From NCBI RefSeq assembly GCF_001540865.1, contig NC_033631.1, positions 10,524,094-10,588,093 on the forward strand: a DNA stretch of 64,000 bases. Reading direction: 5' to 3'. This stretch comes from Ananas comosus (lineage: Eukaryota; Streptophyta; Magnoliopsida; Poales; Bromeliaceae). A program made the translations under genes and the position numbers. The first letter of the stretch is position 1; the number at the start of each line of letters is the position of its first letter. This document shows, piece by piece, positions 48,206 to 60,840 of the stretch. A model generated the notes under the pieces. It had not been told where the DNA came from, made no database searches, and saw only the letters and a program-made list of their open reading frames with translations.

Positions 48206-48208
<3 letters not shown>
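46901..48208. other. Intergenic and CHUP1-like promoter region
   Basis: Mostly AT-rich until about 47700, then C-rich (ACCCCACCCCACCCC) and mixed sequence up to the CHUP1-like start. The last few hundred bases probably hold the promoter and 5' untranslated region. No TATA box was chosen with confidence. Confidence 0.45.

Positions 48209-48239
<31 letters not shown>
48209..48239. repeat. (GA)n in the CHUP1-like 5' leader
   Basis: A run of GA dinucleotides 36 bases before the ATG at 48276, in the likely 5' untranslated region. Confidence 0.9.
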
Positions 48240-48244
<5 letters not shown>

Positions 48245-48275
48245 TGGTACCTTGCGTACGTAGCGAGAGGAGGCG

Positions 48276-51200
48276 ATGGTTGCGGGGAGGGTGAAAGCGG
48301 CGATAGGGTTTCAGAGGAGCCCGGCGACGCCGAAGGGGGGGGCGGGGTCGGGGGCGGCGGCGCTCGCGCGGTCCTTCGGCGTCTACTTCCCCCGCTCCTC
48401 CGCGCAGGTCCAGCCCCGCCCCCCCGACGTCGCCGAGCTCCTCCGCGTCGTCGAGGAGCTCCGGGAGCGGGAGTCGCGCCTCCGCACCCAGCTCCTCGAG
48501 CAGAAGCTGCTCAAGGAGACCGTCGCCATCGTCCCCTTCCTCGAGCGCGAGATCGCCGCGAAGAGCGCCGAGATCGAGCGCTCCAGGGAGCGCGCCGGGC
48601 GCCTCGAGGCGGAGAACGCCGAGCTCCGCGCCGAGGTCGAGGCCCTCCGGTCGGGGCTCCGCGCGGAGGAGGAGATGCGGAGGGAGGAGAAGCTTCGGGA
48701 GATGGAGGCGGAGGTCGGGGAGCTGCGGGGGGCCGTTTCGGAGCGGAGCGCGGGCGATTCGAGAAGGTTCTCGAGCGGAGCTCGGGAGGCTACGGACGAG
48801 TGCTCCTCTTCTTCCTCTCAGATGTTGTTCCAGGGCCTAATCGACGCCTCCTCGAGCTCGAATCTCTTCCTAAACATGAGGAATCGCCCCAAATCCACCG
48901 ACATTTCCCACAATGCGGAGACTCCGAAGCTTCCTGGCACCGGTCGGAGGGAGGAGATTGGAGAAAACGAAGCGACGCAGCATCCTCGCTGCAGCAGCGA
49001 AGACGTTTCGAAATCTAGGGCTCCTCACATACCGAAACCTCCTCCATTACCCTCCTCTTCGTCGTCTTCCTCCTCATCCACACCTTCTACCTCTTCTTCT
49101 TCTTCTTCTTCGTCGTCGTCGTCGTCGTCGTCGTCATCATTGTCGTCTTCTTCCTCGGAGACCACCTCCGCCTCGCGGAGCCGAGTTCCGAAGCTGACCT
49201 CGTTGCCGCCGATACCTCCACCTCCTCCTCCTCCTCCGCCGCCGCCGCCGCCCCCGAGAGAAACGAGCTCGGGAAAAGGGCCGGGGCGAGCTCCGCCTCC
49301 CCCGCCGCCGCCTCCGCCGCCGCCGAGGGGATCGAGGTCGTCGGCGGCGGCGGGGCCGTGCGTGCGCCGCGTGCCCGAGGTGGTGGAGTTCTACCACTCG
49401 CTCATGCGGAGGGACTCGCGGCGCGAAAACGGTGCCGGCGCCGCCTCCGACGCGGCCTCCTCCTCGGCCACCTCCGCGCGCGACATGATCGGCGAGATCG
49501 AGAACCGCTCCGCTCACCTCCTCGCGGTGAGTAACGTTACCTCCCCCTCCCCCTCTCATATTTACGAAATTGCCACTCAACTTATTTCAATCAGCGACCG
49601 TTGATTTAGGTCCGACGGTAGCGGGGACCGCCCAATTATTCACTCTCCTATGTTCAAATCAATGTAAACCGTTGATCTGTGATAACGAGATGAAATAGAC
49701 GGTGGATAATTAATTCGGGTGTCCGGACACGAACAAAAAGCTGCAGAACATCCAAACCGATTCTGTAGCAGCCTCCGTAGTGACATTAAATAATAATAGT
49801 TCGGAATTGAATACACATTTCGGGAACATAATTAACTAATTTAATTTTGTAATTTATTTATTTCTTCGGCTCAGAAACACTATAGATTCGCGGGTCAGCA
49901 GCGTTGGTACCTGATTCTGGGGGGCGCCTCACTAGCCGTTGCATTCTTTATGACCAAATTACCCCCCTGTTATCACTACTGTACTACCCTTCAACAAAGG
50001 GAAAAGGATCGCTGGGCATTTAATTCGCACTTCATGTTCACGTACATTTGTCGTTGAGTTGGTCATGTTTATACGAAAATATTAAAGTTTAGGTCACTTG
50101 GAACAGAAAATACTGTTAAGTAAATTTGTAATATTTTACAAATTACACAACTCAATAGATAGATTTTAACTTTGAAATTATAAGGCATGCTTTTTTTTCC
50201 CCCCCAATTTGTATTTTTTTATTAATTAAATACTGCAATATATATATATATATATACAGTCATGTTAGTTTGTAAAGTATTGTAAGACGTATTTGTACGT
50301 ATAATATTACACATGTGAAAATTACAGATAAAGACAGAGGTGGAGACGCAGGGGGATTTCGTAAACTTTCTGATAAAGGAAGTTGAGGGGGCCGCCTTCA
50401 CCAACATTGAGGACGTGGTCGCTTTCGTCAAATGGCTCGACGACGAGCTCTCGTGCCTGGTATAATTTGCTTTTTACTTATTTCAATTCGAGCATAAATA
50501 GAAATGCGTCCGTATAAATTGCGTTGCTTATATTAAATAAGTCTGTTAAAATAAAAAGTACTTCTAAATGCTTAGATATTTGGATTAGGAAGATATTTGG
50601 ATTAGAATGGACGTAATTAATCTCTCCACATCTTATCTTGAAAATTTGGGTTAAATTTTGGTTGACGGAAATGCCGTCGCGGTGGCAGGTGGACGAGAGG
50701 GCTGTGCTGAAGCACTTTGAGTGGCCGGAGCAGAAGGCGGACGCGCTGCGAGAGGCGGCGTTCGGGTACTGCGATCTGAAGAAGCTCGAGGCCCAGGCGG
50801 CAGTGTTCCGCGACGAGCCGCGGCAGCCCCGCTCTTCCGCCCTCAAGAAGATGCAAGCTTTGCTCGAGAAGTATGTCACACTCATATAAGCCTCATCTCC
50901 TTTTGTTCTTTTTCTTTTTTATCTTTTCCCATTATGTTTTATATCTTGTACCGTAACATAGATTACATCAGAGTAGCACTACATCATAGTAGCGTTGAAT
51001 ATAAATATTAAAGCAATAGCTTAACGTAAGTTTTAGATAAAAACATTTGTCTTAGATCATTTAACATATGGCAACAGAGCACAAGATTATAACTTCAAAT
51101 CCACTGAACCTACTGAACTCTTAATACTATTAATTTTTTTTCTATTTAATTTTAGGCTACGTCTTGAGCTCACCAAACATCTTGAGTAGAGGCCTGATGA

Positions 51201-53343
51201 GGAGGAGCCTTTAATATTAATATTACAAATACTATTCTTTAATAATTCAAGTTTTTGAAAATCACGATTATTTTTTCTTGTTTTAATAGTTGATCGGGGG
51301 TAATGTTTTTGACAGGTTGGAACATGGGGTGTACAACCTCGCAAGGGTGAGGGAGGGCGCCACGAACCGATACAAAGGGTTTCAGATCCCCTGGGAATGG
51401 ATGTTGGATAGCGGAATTATCAGTCAGGTACACTAGCAATTTCCCCCCAGCCCTCTTGTTCTTTTTCACTTGCGCCTCTAATACCATTGTCAGCATCTAA
51501 TCGTACTTCTCATTTATTATTGCCAAACAAGATGTCCCTGCATTGGAAAGCACTCTTATAAGGGTTTAAGTTAACATCAGTTAAAAAAAATTATTGGCTA
51601 ACGGAGCTATTAATCTTAATAATTAAAATAATTTGAATTAAAACTAAATGAAAATGAGATAATTAACGAATAGTTATCCGAGGTTAGCAAAGAGCCAAAA
51701 GAAAACGGACAGGTGGCGACAGAACCAAGTGACAAAAAGGGCCATAGAGATCTCGATGCACGTGAGCACGGGAGGTCACGTGACTGACGCTGCCTTGTCA
51801 CTGGGTGCTTTTTTGGGCGCCAGGTAGTAAACAAATGATACGTGGCTGCGTTGGTGGGACCCGTTGGATATGAACGGGAGCATTTTCTTGTCCCTTATAT
51901 GCAAGTAGCTCGATCGGCCCACGGGATTCAATTATTTCTTATGGATTTAGTCCTTACATGTATCGTTAATGTAGAAGTAATGTAGTATTGTTTTGACTGA
52001 TAATTCGCTAATAATTAAAATACTATGCCATTTTTATGTAAGATGTGGATTAATATTTTGTCAACTAAATTGGGTCGTGAGATTTGATTGAAATAACTCT
52101 GAAATTTTGAGACAGAGATTACAATAAATTAAAGTTTGAGAACCAAAATATCACCCCTCATAGTTTGAGGACCACCACATTGTACAATTTGCCCATTTCT
52201 TATTGTAGCTATTTATGTTATTTTGTACTTAATGTGTGGTCACTTGTGTGAGGCCTAATTTGCTGGCATTCACTTTCTTTTTTCTTTTTTCTTTTTTTTT
52301 TTGAGAGATAGGTAGCACGTTATCTGCTTCGTTTATTTCATTTAGAAATAAACTTAGCTGGAAATTCAAACTTAGGTTTCGGATACTAACCACCAAGCCC
52401 TTTGCCCATTGCTTTAGGGACGGTCGGTGGCATTCACTTTCTTATATCTTATTTGTTTTGTTTTCTTTTTAAGTAATGATTCGTGAGAGGGAGAGGATTT
52501 GACTAGGTGGTTGCAAATTGTGCAGCATTGTGCCATTGGAGTGAGGTCGAGGTTCATGGTTAGTATGATATACGAAAAACAGTATATTGTGATGGGTTGA
52601 GCTTTTAGAGAAATGGTTAACTTACTTGAATTCTCGCAGATCCACAATCTAGTAGATTTAATGCTAGAAATCGAGAAATGAAGATGGGAAATTTTTTAGC
52701 GGAGGAAGCCATAACTTTCTAGCTTATACTCCATTTTGCATAGAATATGTTGCAGTTAGCAACTTGGAGGCGTTAGGGGTAAAGATGGGATTATTGAAAC
52801 CCGCTCGAGATGCCGTGACCATCCCTCTCTCCTAGCATTGTTCTATTGTGTTATTCTATCCAATCCAATCAGGGTCTTGGACAAGATCTTAATTCTTATT
52901 ACTCACAAATAACTTAATGTTCTTATTTACCTTTTCTTTTAAATTGCATTATTCAAGTAAGGAATTTTACTGAATTTTGCTCTTCGACTGTGGGAATTTT
53001 GCAGATCAAACTAGCATCAGTGAAACTCGCTATGAAATACATGAAAAGAGTGTCCTCCGAGCTCAAGGCCTTAGTAGGTGGCCCTGAAGAAGAGGAATTG
53101 ATGCTTCAGGGTGTTAGGTTTGCCTTTAGAGTGCACCAGGTATTGATCATGCGATCACATTTTTGTAACTAAATTCCATTCCGTTTCTGATCAGTTTCTT
53201 TTCGTTGCTTCTTCCAGTTTGCCGGTGGCTTTGATGTAGAGACGATGCGAGCGTTTCAAGAGCTGAAAGATAAAGCATCTTCGTTTCATACGCAAAGCCA
53301 AAGCCAACATCAACAGCAGAAGCTTATCTGCAGGGCTTCTTAG
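48276..53343 (+). CDS. CHUP1/IPGA1-family coiled-coil, proline-rich protein
   Basis: Exons 48276-49526, 50328-50459, 50689-50870, 51316-51427, 53005-53139, 53218-53343 (GT-AG, in frame) give 645 residues. Arabidopsis CHUP1 links chloroplasts to actin; the related IPGA1 acts with microtubules in anisotropic cell growth. The N-terminus has no CHUP1-like hydrophobic anchor. Residues about 50-155 form a charged coiled coil (VVEELRERESRLRTQLLEQK). Residues 258-293 are a serine run encoded partly by a TCG repeat, and about 309-349 hold two polyproline blocks that could bind profilin or SH3/WW partners. The C-terminal half carries the conserved family domain (TQGDFVNFLIKEVEGAAF, VAFVKWLDDELSCLVDERAV, HFEWPEQKADALREAAFGY, KGFQIPWEWMLDSG, MKYMKRVSSELKAL, FAFRVHQFAGGFD). 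Being shorter and without the anchor, it fits the IPGA1-like or short CHUP1-like branch better than CHUP1 itself. Intron 4 holds a SINE. Confidence 0.92.
52280..52427 (-). mobile_element. tRNA-related SINE copy with perfect 16-base TSD, in CHUP1-like intron 4
   Basis: On the plus strand: a T-rich head, GAGAGATAGGTAGCACG, TTTAGAAATAAACTTAGCTG, a shortened B-box region, ACCAAGCCCTTTGCCCATTG, GGGACGGTCGG. It is flanked by TGGCATTCACTTTCTT at 52264-52279 and 52428-52443. The element runs antisense to the host gene. Confidence 0.88.
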
Positions 53344-54080
53344 AGTTGCTGCTACCTTCCTCTTATCATATGTTTATCTTACCGCAAAAACCAATGAATT
53401 GTTTCGTTCAGCGATTATTTTGAATTATTGTATTTTGAACAATTTTGCACTATAAGGAAGCCAAAAAGCTTTGGTTTTAACTGTCGCCGCCGGTACCAAT
53501 GTGGTTGATCTTGGCTCAGTTTATAGGTGTGTTGAAGGTAGAAATTGAATTTTGAATTACGTTACTTGCAATTTTCAGAACTTTGTCAAATGATATCAAA
53601 GCTGAACCACTCGCTCCAACGGATCAAGTGGAAGATTACAAGATGAACTTTGTACTAATTTTCACAACTCAAATGCCACATCCACTAAGAATTGAGAGTT
53701 TTGAAAAATATTTCTTCTATCAAGGAATTTTAGGGAAAGTTTACAAACTCATCTAAACCAAAACACTGCAAAAATTACGAGAGGCAAAAGTTTCTATCAA
53801 ACTTGGGTGCAGCTCAAACTTTACCTGCTTAACCTTTAAAATTTGTAAAGTAACAAATTAACATTGTTCTCACCCTCTAAAACATAACGAGAAATCACAC
53901 TTTCATTTTTCGCCCCGGAATTTATTTCCCGGATTGAATTGCCATTATTAAGAATCAAATAATGATGAAATAATCCAACAAAAAATGAATGCACATTGAT
54001 CCAATACTTGCTAGGAAACTCAATTGAAGTCCTTCCTTTCTGGTTGAATATCCGATGTTTCTCGGTCCGCCTCCTTCGGT
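53344..54080. other. Convergent 3' flanks of the CHUP1-like and TBL genes
   Basis: The two genes end tail-to-tail 737 bases apart. Both 3' untranslated regions should lie here. No extra gene or repeat was seen. Confidence 0.6.
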
Positions 54081-57000
54081 TCATGTCGTAAGCACTGCGT
54101 ACAGTATCTGGTTCCACATATCGGGGAGCCCCGCGAGGCACCAGTGGCTACAGTCCATGCCGGTGTGGTCCCCACTGTACGCCGATGGGTGCGCGTCTTT
54201 CCTTAGCTGAGAGAGCAACGTTATGTCGAGTAAGTAAACCGGCTTCGACATACCACCGAGAGTGTTCTTTACGACGCTCTGCGCAGGAAGTGGACCTCCT
54301 GGGTAGGTCGATCCGGATATCGGTTGCGTTTGCTGGTAGCAGTTCTTCGCGTTTGGTTCCCCCCATTCATTCCCCCTGCATTTTGTTCCGGTATGACGAT
54401 ACATATGAATTCCGTAGTTGGATTAATATGTAAATGTTATGAATATGCATATGACTTTTTGTAGTTCTTACTTGTAATGAGTGGGAGAAATTCCCTGAAA
54501 GAAAACCTTCGTCGTCGATGTGTCGATATTCGAATCGACCCATTTGGCCCACGTAGCTAGCCCCTTGGAGAAGGCCACTAACCGGTCCATATCTTTTACT
54601 ACTTGGCTCCCGTCCTGTATGTAGTCCCACCTGCAATGCAGTGGTCGATATTTACCGCTCATATTCACACAAGAGCTTAATAAAAGGACGAGAAAAGGGG
54701 AGATCTCGCACGGTTGGCTACTTCCGGTGTGAGTCCACCAATGCCAAGTGTTGAAGATCAGCAGATCAATGCCGAGCCAGGCGCCGCCGGTGATGGAGTC
54801 TAGCTTTAGAACCCGACCGATCGGCTCGGTCACGATGTCCACAAGATAGGTCGACCGGTAGTACATCACGGACACCGCGTAGTTCTGAAAAAGTTTTGGT
54901 CCATGTTAGATCGACACCGAGCCGGTCTTAAGTTTTCCGTGATTGAACTTGGACTGTCTTGAATCAATGCAGCATAACGCGTCCAAAATAAATAATTATT
55001 CAAAAAGTTAAATAATCATTGGCTAGGCCCCCTAATTTTGAGTAGATTTGTATACGACATGTGATGATTCCCCAGGTTTTATGTGGATCATCATCATTCC
55101 CCGATAAGCATTTTTAGTGGGAATGCAATGTGGTCCCTCAAAATACGTTTATTTATTTATTGGTCCATGAATAAAATGGCAAGTGGGAAATATCATATAT
55201 CTTTTTTTCACAAGGACTCGGCTATAATTGCGCGTACAAATTTATGATCATCTCAGTATCCCGTGACCTTCTCGGAATTGAAAACCATATTATAGCAATA
55301 GAATTTTCCACTATTCCGTAGAGAAAGAATAATAATAATAATAATAATAATAATGAAAATAATAACGAGTATGTACAATTTTTTTTTAAATTTCTCTAAT
55401 AAATCGTATAAAAAATTATCCTAATATTTAAAGTTTTTTTTTTTTTTTTTGCATGATCATGATCTGAACAATGCGGGAATATTGTAATTCTCGGGAAACG
55501 AAATGAAAATTGGAAAGATGAATACACTGTTTAACTCGTGTTGTGTGTGTCACGGGACAAGCCCAGGTGTAAGGGGGCGTAGAATAAAAATCATATTGAA
55601 AAAATATATAATTATATTGTGATGCATATATAATGGTTCAGAACATTTTTATTTTTCATTTAAAATTAAGTTAATAGCATTTAATGGGTAAGAAATATTA
55701 TTAAATGTCTCAAAATATAAATTAATTTTTGAATTATTTTGTTAGTATAAGATGAATTATTACACAAAAAATGTTGAAATCAAGATTCTAACGGATAATA
55801 ACAAAAAGTAAATTGTAATGTATATATTATTACTGAATAACTTATTTTGACAGTAAAAACTATTAAGATTGAATGACTCAATCGCTCAACAATCATTCGG
55901 ATTTACAAATAAATAATTATAGAGCGACAACTTTTGGTACTTTGGTAGGTACAGCACTGCTCAAAATTGGAAGAAGAGATAAAAATGAAAGAGACAAAGA
56001 GAGATTGTCACACATGATTTTTTTTTTTTTTTTGGGTACCCATCAATATAAACAATCTAAAAAATAATAATAATAATATTCATGTGACCGTAGAGGTGAC
56101 ATTTGAGATTCTCAATAAGTCATTCACCACCACTGCCGAGTACAGTAATTGATGTTATTAAAGAGTTTAAAAAATCGAAATAAAAGACGAAAATTTAAGG
56201 ATAAATTACACGTTTTGTTCTCAAAATATGAGTTAGATGATATTTTTGTCCTCGCATCTTAAATTATTATAATTTAATTTGTGGCTTAAATTTTTGTAAT
56301 TTTTTACAATAAAATCCTACAATCTAATTTAATTAACTAAATATTAATAAATTATTAATATAGAAATGATGTAAAAATACTATAATTAATGATATGATAA
56401 TTATTAAAATATTACATTATTTTTACATCAACTATGCGTTAATATTTAATCAGCTAAATTGAGTTGTAAGATTCAATTACAATAATACTAAAAATTCATG
56501 CCAAAAGTTATAATAAATTAACAATGGATATTAGAAATAAATCAGATTTATTAAATCATATTTCATATTTAACAATGGATATTATGTTAAAAGAGCATCG
56601 AGTTAATTCAAAATCTTAAGCTAATAGATGGTAACATCTACAGATTACATATAGAGTCGAGTTAGAATGCTACTCATAGTATAGGAATAGTATTTGTTGT
56701 GTATTTTTTTGGTCATTAGATACCTAGGATTTACTGGTGCTAAGTGAAATAGTAATAGTCCAAAGGTAGAAAAATAGATAGTAAATACTTAATAGTACAT
56801 CAATTCGACTCTTATATATACACGTCAAGATTAAGTTAGACCAGCTAAAATTAAAGAAAAGTGTGACATGATTAGAAATAAACTGAACTAAAAATATAAA
56901 GTAACTAACTAGACTCGGATCGACCTTGGAATCCTAAGTATACCAACTATCAAATTCTTAATGAACTGCACTAGATATATACAGGTGCAAAAACGTTGTC

Positions 57001-58083
57001 GCATGTACTGTGTATATATATCTAATACAAAGCAATTATTTTTAACAAAAAAAAGAAAAAATTGATCAATTTAAATAAGATCATTAACGCTTTAGTAGGT
57101 GAACCAAAAAGGAAAAGCAGATCAGAGGATAAAAAAAAGGGGGAAAAGGCACCTGAAAGGTCACAGTGGAGATGGTGTCGGTTCTGGTGTAGGTGGTCCT
57201 GGTGTTGGGAACAGCTGCACGGAGCATGCAAGCCAGGGACTCCCACTGGTTCAGGCTTATCGAGTCCCCCACAAACATCACCTTCTTCCCCCTCCACCTC
57301 TCCAACAAATCCACCCCATTGAACCTATAATCCATTAATTGTTCTCATTTTTTTTTAAATTTATTTGTACCCATTTAATTGATTCCAAAATAGCAATAAC
57401 ACGACGTAAAATTATCGCCCGTAATTAATTGGTGCACTGCACCTATTCAACTCTCCATCATATCTCGTACTACTAACAAAATTGCTCAATTCGTTTCGGT
57501 TCAAAATTTACTATCGACAAGAGTACAAAACAAGAGGAAAAAAAATAAAAAAGAAAAGATCGATACATAAATGAGAGATCCGAGATCATCAATTTTTGGT
57601 CGAATGCAGAATTTTAGAGAAATACTGACTTATCAGAAAGCTCATTTTAATTTTCTGCCACAATCAAAATTGGTGTTCTATTGCTTGCCTCGGGAGGTCG
57701 CATGCGGCGGGCCGCCAGCGGTACTTGAGGTAGAGCGCGTCGGGGCGGCCGTACTTCTGGCAGTCGAACTCTGGCTCGATGAACGGGCAGCCCGACGAGC
57801 CGTAGGCCGGCGGGTACGAGCTGTCGTAGACCCAACTCCCCGCGAACAGGTCGCAACTTTCCCCGCTGGCTCGCTCCGATCTCCGTCGACCGCCGCCACC
57901 ACCGCCACCGCCACCACCACCGCCGTGGCCGGTTCCACTGCGGGGAGTGTCAACGCCAATGGTTGTGGCCTCAATATTGGTAATTGCGTTGTTGAAGGGG
58001 ACTTGTAACGTTGTTGCCAGGATTATTATTATTATTATAGTAATAAGGTGATATGGTAAATGTACTGTTTTAGGTGAGGCCAT
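54081..58083 (-). CDS. Trichome birefringence-like (TBL/DUF231) polysaccharide O-acetyltransferase
   Basis: Golgi type II membrane protein of the TBL family, which puts acetyl groups on cell-wall polysaccharides. Exons: 57689-58083, 57153-57324, 54712-54884, 54472-54630, 54081-54375, giving 397 residues. Introns 2-4 are GT-AG. Intron 1 is best read as GC-AG (CCGAG|GCAAGC), as no GT donor gives the expected LPR-FNG join. The N-terminus has a hydrophobic anchor (about residues 13-27), then a glycine run (about 53-65), then the PMR5N-type domain starting [11 protein letters not shown] with DCQKYGRPD and YLKYRWRP. The catalytic GDS motif is [17 protein letters not shown] (Ser153); the DxxH motif is [15 protein letters not shown] (Asp374, His377). 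[15 protein letters not shown] and [16 protein letters not shown] are also family hallmarks. Substrate polymer not determinable; xylan or another hemicellulose or pectin is possible. Confidence 0.92.
56870..56985 (-). mobile_element. Degenerate SINE-family copy in TBL intron 2
   Basis: TTAGAAATAAACTGAACTAA, GACTCGGATCGACCTTGGAA and ACCAACTATCAAATTCTTAA follow the SINE family order. The poly-T side is lost. Confidence 0.4.
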
Positions 58084-58257
58084 GGGAAGAGCGAGAGAAG
58101 GGGGTGCAGGGGAGAGGGAGGAGAGGTTTTTATAGGAGGTGTTTTTGGATGTACTCTGTGGTGATGAATTTATAGTTTAAATAGTTGATGAGTTACATTT
58201 TTTTTTTTTCTTTTTATGTAAGTTACTTTATATGTACTTTTATATATTTTTTAAAAA
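58084..58257. promoter_or_regulatory. TBL 5' flank
   Basis: Upstream of the TBL ATG on the minus strand. The first ~45 bases are GA-rich on the plus strand (CT-rich in the mRNA leader). No TATA box was assigned with confidence. Confidence 0.3.
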
Positions 58258-58592
58258 TAAATTTCAAATATCATATAGTTTAAAGTGTATCAATATAATA
58301 CTCTATAGTTTTTTTTTTTTTTTTTCTTTTCGTCAGCTCTTTCGTTAATGTTTTATTAAATTATATACAAAAAAAAACTTTAAATACCCTACGTAAATTT
58401 ATCGAATATTCACTTTATTACTTTTTAGTTTTAATTTTATCACTAATTTAACGAAAAAATTAGTAAAAAAAATAATAAAAAGAAAAAAATAAAATTACAG
58501 AGTATTAAATTGATACACTTTAAACCATAAGATACTAAAATAAAAAAATATATATATAATCACATGGAGTGATATTTGAAGTTTTTTCTTTT
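58258..58592. mobile_element. Hairpin repeat element (copy 3, decayed)
   Basis: The left side has CATATAGTTTAAAGTGTATC and AATACTCTATAG; the right side has the mirrors (ATACACTTTAAACCATAAGA, TATTTGAAGTTTTTTC). Same architecture as 20881-21315 and 40293-40732 but older. It lies just upstream of the TBL gene. Confidence 0.5.
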
Positions 58593-59655
58593 TTAACCAT
58601 TTCCTTTTTTTCTGGGCCAATAATAAGTGAATCTACTGAATTCGGAGTACACGGTCAGTGCTGAGAATTTTGTGGGATCCGCAAACCACTGGCTAATTAA
58701 GGAATAGTGATTTGTTTTTCTTTTTTCTTTTTTAATTTCAATGTGAAAAAATCATATCTTTTAATGCCTAATCTATGAGCAAATTTAGTTCATGTACTCG
58801 ATCTCTCACATAAATATAGGGTGGTAACTTTATATACTTTATTACTCTGTTTTTTTTCTTTTTTTTTTAGGGAGTGTTGGTTCTCAGAAAAAATTATTTT
58901 TACTCTGCTTGATTTTGAATTTTTTTTTTTATTTTTTTAGATTTTATAAAAAAAATAATATTTTTTAAAAGTTTTTATGTGAAAAACAAATATTATAGAA
59001 AAAAAAAATTTGTGAAAATTTATTTTTTGAAAAATTAAGTTAGTAAAAAAAAAGAGAGTTGTTCTCTCTCGTGATCCCCGCAGAGTTTTCACTCAACCGT
59101 GACTCACTATGCAATAGCAAAAACGAATTATTGTGTGCACCGAGTGCATCCCTACAATCATACACCGCATATTTATTAACCTTTTATTCTAAAATATCAC
59201 TTGCGTATCATTATTTATTATTTAAGCTATTTGTAAATTATTCTCTATCAGGTTAAATTTTTTGATCAATAATATATTATTAGAGCAAGTATGTGATCCA
59301 TCATTCAATGGCATAACTTCTCACTTTCTATTTCTTCTATTATCACTGAATATGATCAGATTCAAATCAATTTTTTGAATAACGGTAAAAGTCAAAATTA
59401 ATGTCATAAGTTATTGGTTTTATTAATAAAATATGGCTGGTAAATAAATGGTGTATAAATAAAAGAATGCTCCGGGTTCACACAATAATTTCGGTATTGC
59501 CAAAGATAGGGATTTGTCAACCACTTGTTTGAGAGTGGGGCATGGTTTGGTTCGTTGTATGGATTTTTTTGCTGTCGCGTTGTGGATTCAATTCTTAAAT
59601 ATTTTATATTGCAATTTGCAGCTGTATATTAAATACTTTTATAATATATAAATAG
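58593..59655. other. Intergenic, no gene seen
   Basis: AT-rich sequence with T and A runs and no recognisable feature. Confidence 0.5.
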
Positions 59656-59907
59656 TAGAGCTACTATGCTATTGAAAATATAGAGAATCTGGTGCTTCCG
59701 ACTTTTTAGCCTTTAAATCAGTTTCTTTAATTATTTCTAACCTTAAGATTAACTATTATCTTGTGGGGACCACTCAACTCTAAAGATTCTACTCAATCCT
59801 AGGAAGGACCGCAATCATTCCAATTGTACAATTCTTGATCCAAAAGTCAAAAATTGAAAATATCAAATTCTCTATACTTTCGATAGCATAGTAACTCTAT
59901 ACTATAT
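59656..59907. mobile_element. Short fold-back element
   Basis: The left end AGAGCTACTATGCTATTGAA and the right end TTTCGATAGCATAGTAACTCT mirror each other, with pairing continuing for about 60 bases. Related to 13493-13741. Confidence 0.65.
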
Positions 59908-60044
59908 ATTTAATCGGAAGTATAAAGAATTTGATGCTTCCGATTTTTTAACCCTTCCATCAAGAATTGTACGGTTGGGATGATTGCAATCCCTCATAGG
60001 GTTGAATAGTACCCCTAGATTTATTTTATATATATATATATATA

Positions 60045-60285
60045 TATATAAAATTGAATTCCTATGCTTTTAAGAATACTAAGTTATTGGTACTTGTAAA
60101 TATTTGGTCATTGGATTAAGGAATTTGCAGTTAGGATGATGCGGACCTCTAGGGTTGGGTGGGTGGTTGGTTGAATAGTATGATCTAACGGGTAGAAATA
60201 ATCAAAGAAATAGATCTAATGATAAAAAATTTACAAACACGAAGTATTTGGTGCTTTTACAAGCACCATAGCTGAACTCTATATA
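60045..60285. mobile_element. Short fold-back element
   Basis: The left end TGAATTCCTATGCTTTTAAG then TTGGTACTTGTAAATATTTG is mirrored by the right end (AAATTTACAAACACGAAG, then TTACAAGCACCATAGCTGAA). A partial relative lies just before it (59915-60020). Confidence 0.55.
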
Positions 60286-60292
60286 CATATGC

Positions 60293-60840
60293 TGGACTAG
60301 ACTACTATCGGTAGTAAACGGCTCGGTTTACTATTGATTTATTTTCGATGTTAGAGCTTTCAAATCGACAATCGACATCATTAAATATGATCTTGACCAT
60401 TTAAACTATCTAGAAATTCAATTTCATATCTTTCTGACATCACTAACCAAATGATCAAAAAGTCATAAAATCTGTAATTTTAATAGTCAATACAATATGT
60501 TTGCTTGTTTGCTTGTAGACGGGTATAGAAGAAATCCAAATGAGCAAAAGTTTTATTAGAAAATTGTTTAAACTATTTAAAACAAGATATAAAGTATAGA
60601 TCTTAAATACAAAAATTATATCATCATTTTTTAGAAGGTATTTATTTTCAGTCATTCATTGTCTGTTCACTTGATGGACAAAAAAAATAATATCGAAAAA
60701 GCGTAAAATTTAATTTTTAAATAGTTTAAATGATTTAGATCATATTCAACGGTATTGATCATCGATTTGAAAGCTCTATCATCGAAAATAAATCAATAAC
60801 AAATTGAACCGTTTAGTACCGATAATATTCTAGTACCTCA
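60293..60840. mobile_element. Large fold-back (MITE-like) element
   Basis: The left arm (GACTACTATCGGTAGTAAAC, GAGCTTTCAAATCGACAATC) and the right arm (GATCATCGATTTGAAAGCTC, CCGTTTAGTACCGATAATAT) pair over 100 bases or more. Same general build as 34469-35010 and 13811-14354. Confidence 0.65.

Noticed and set aside
49137..49580. 147-residue minus-strand open frame
   Set aside because: Shadow of the GC-rich, repetitive first exon of the CHUP1-like gene.
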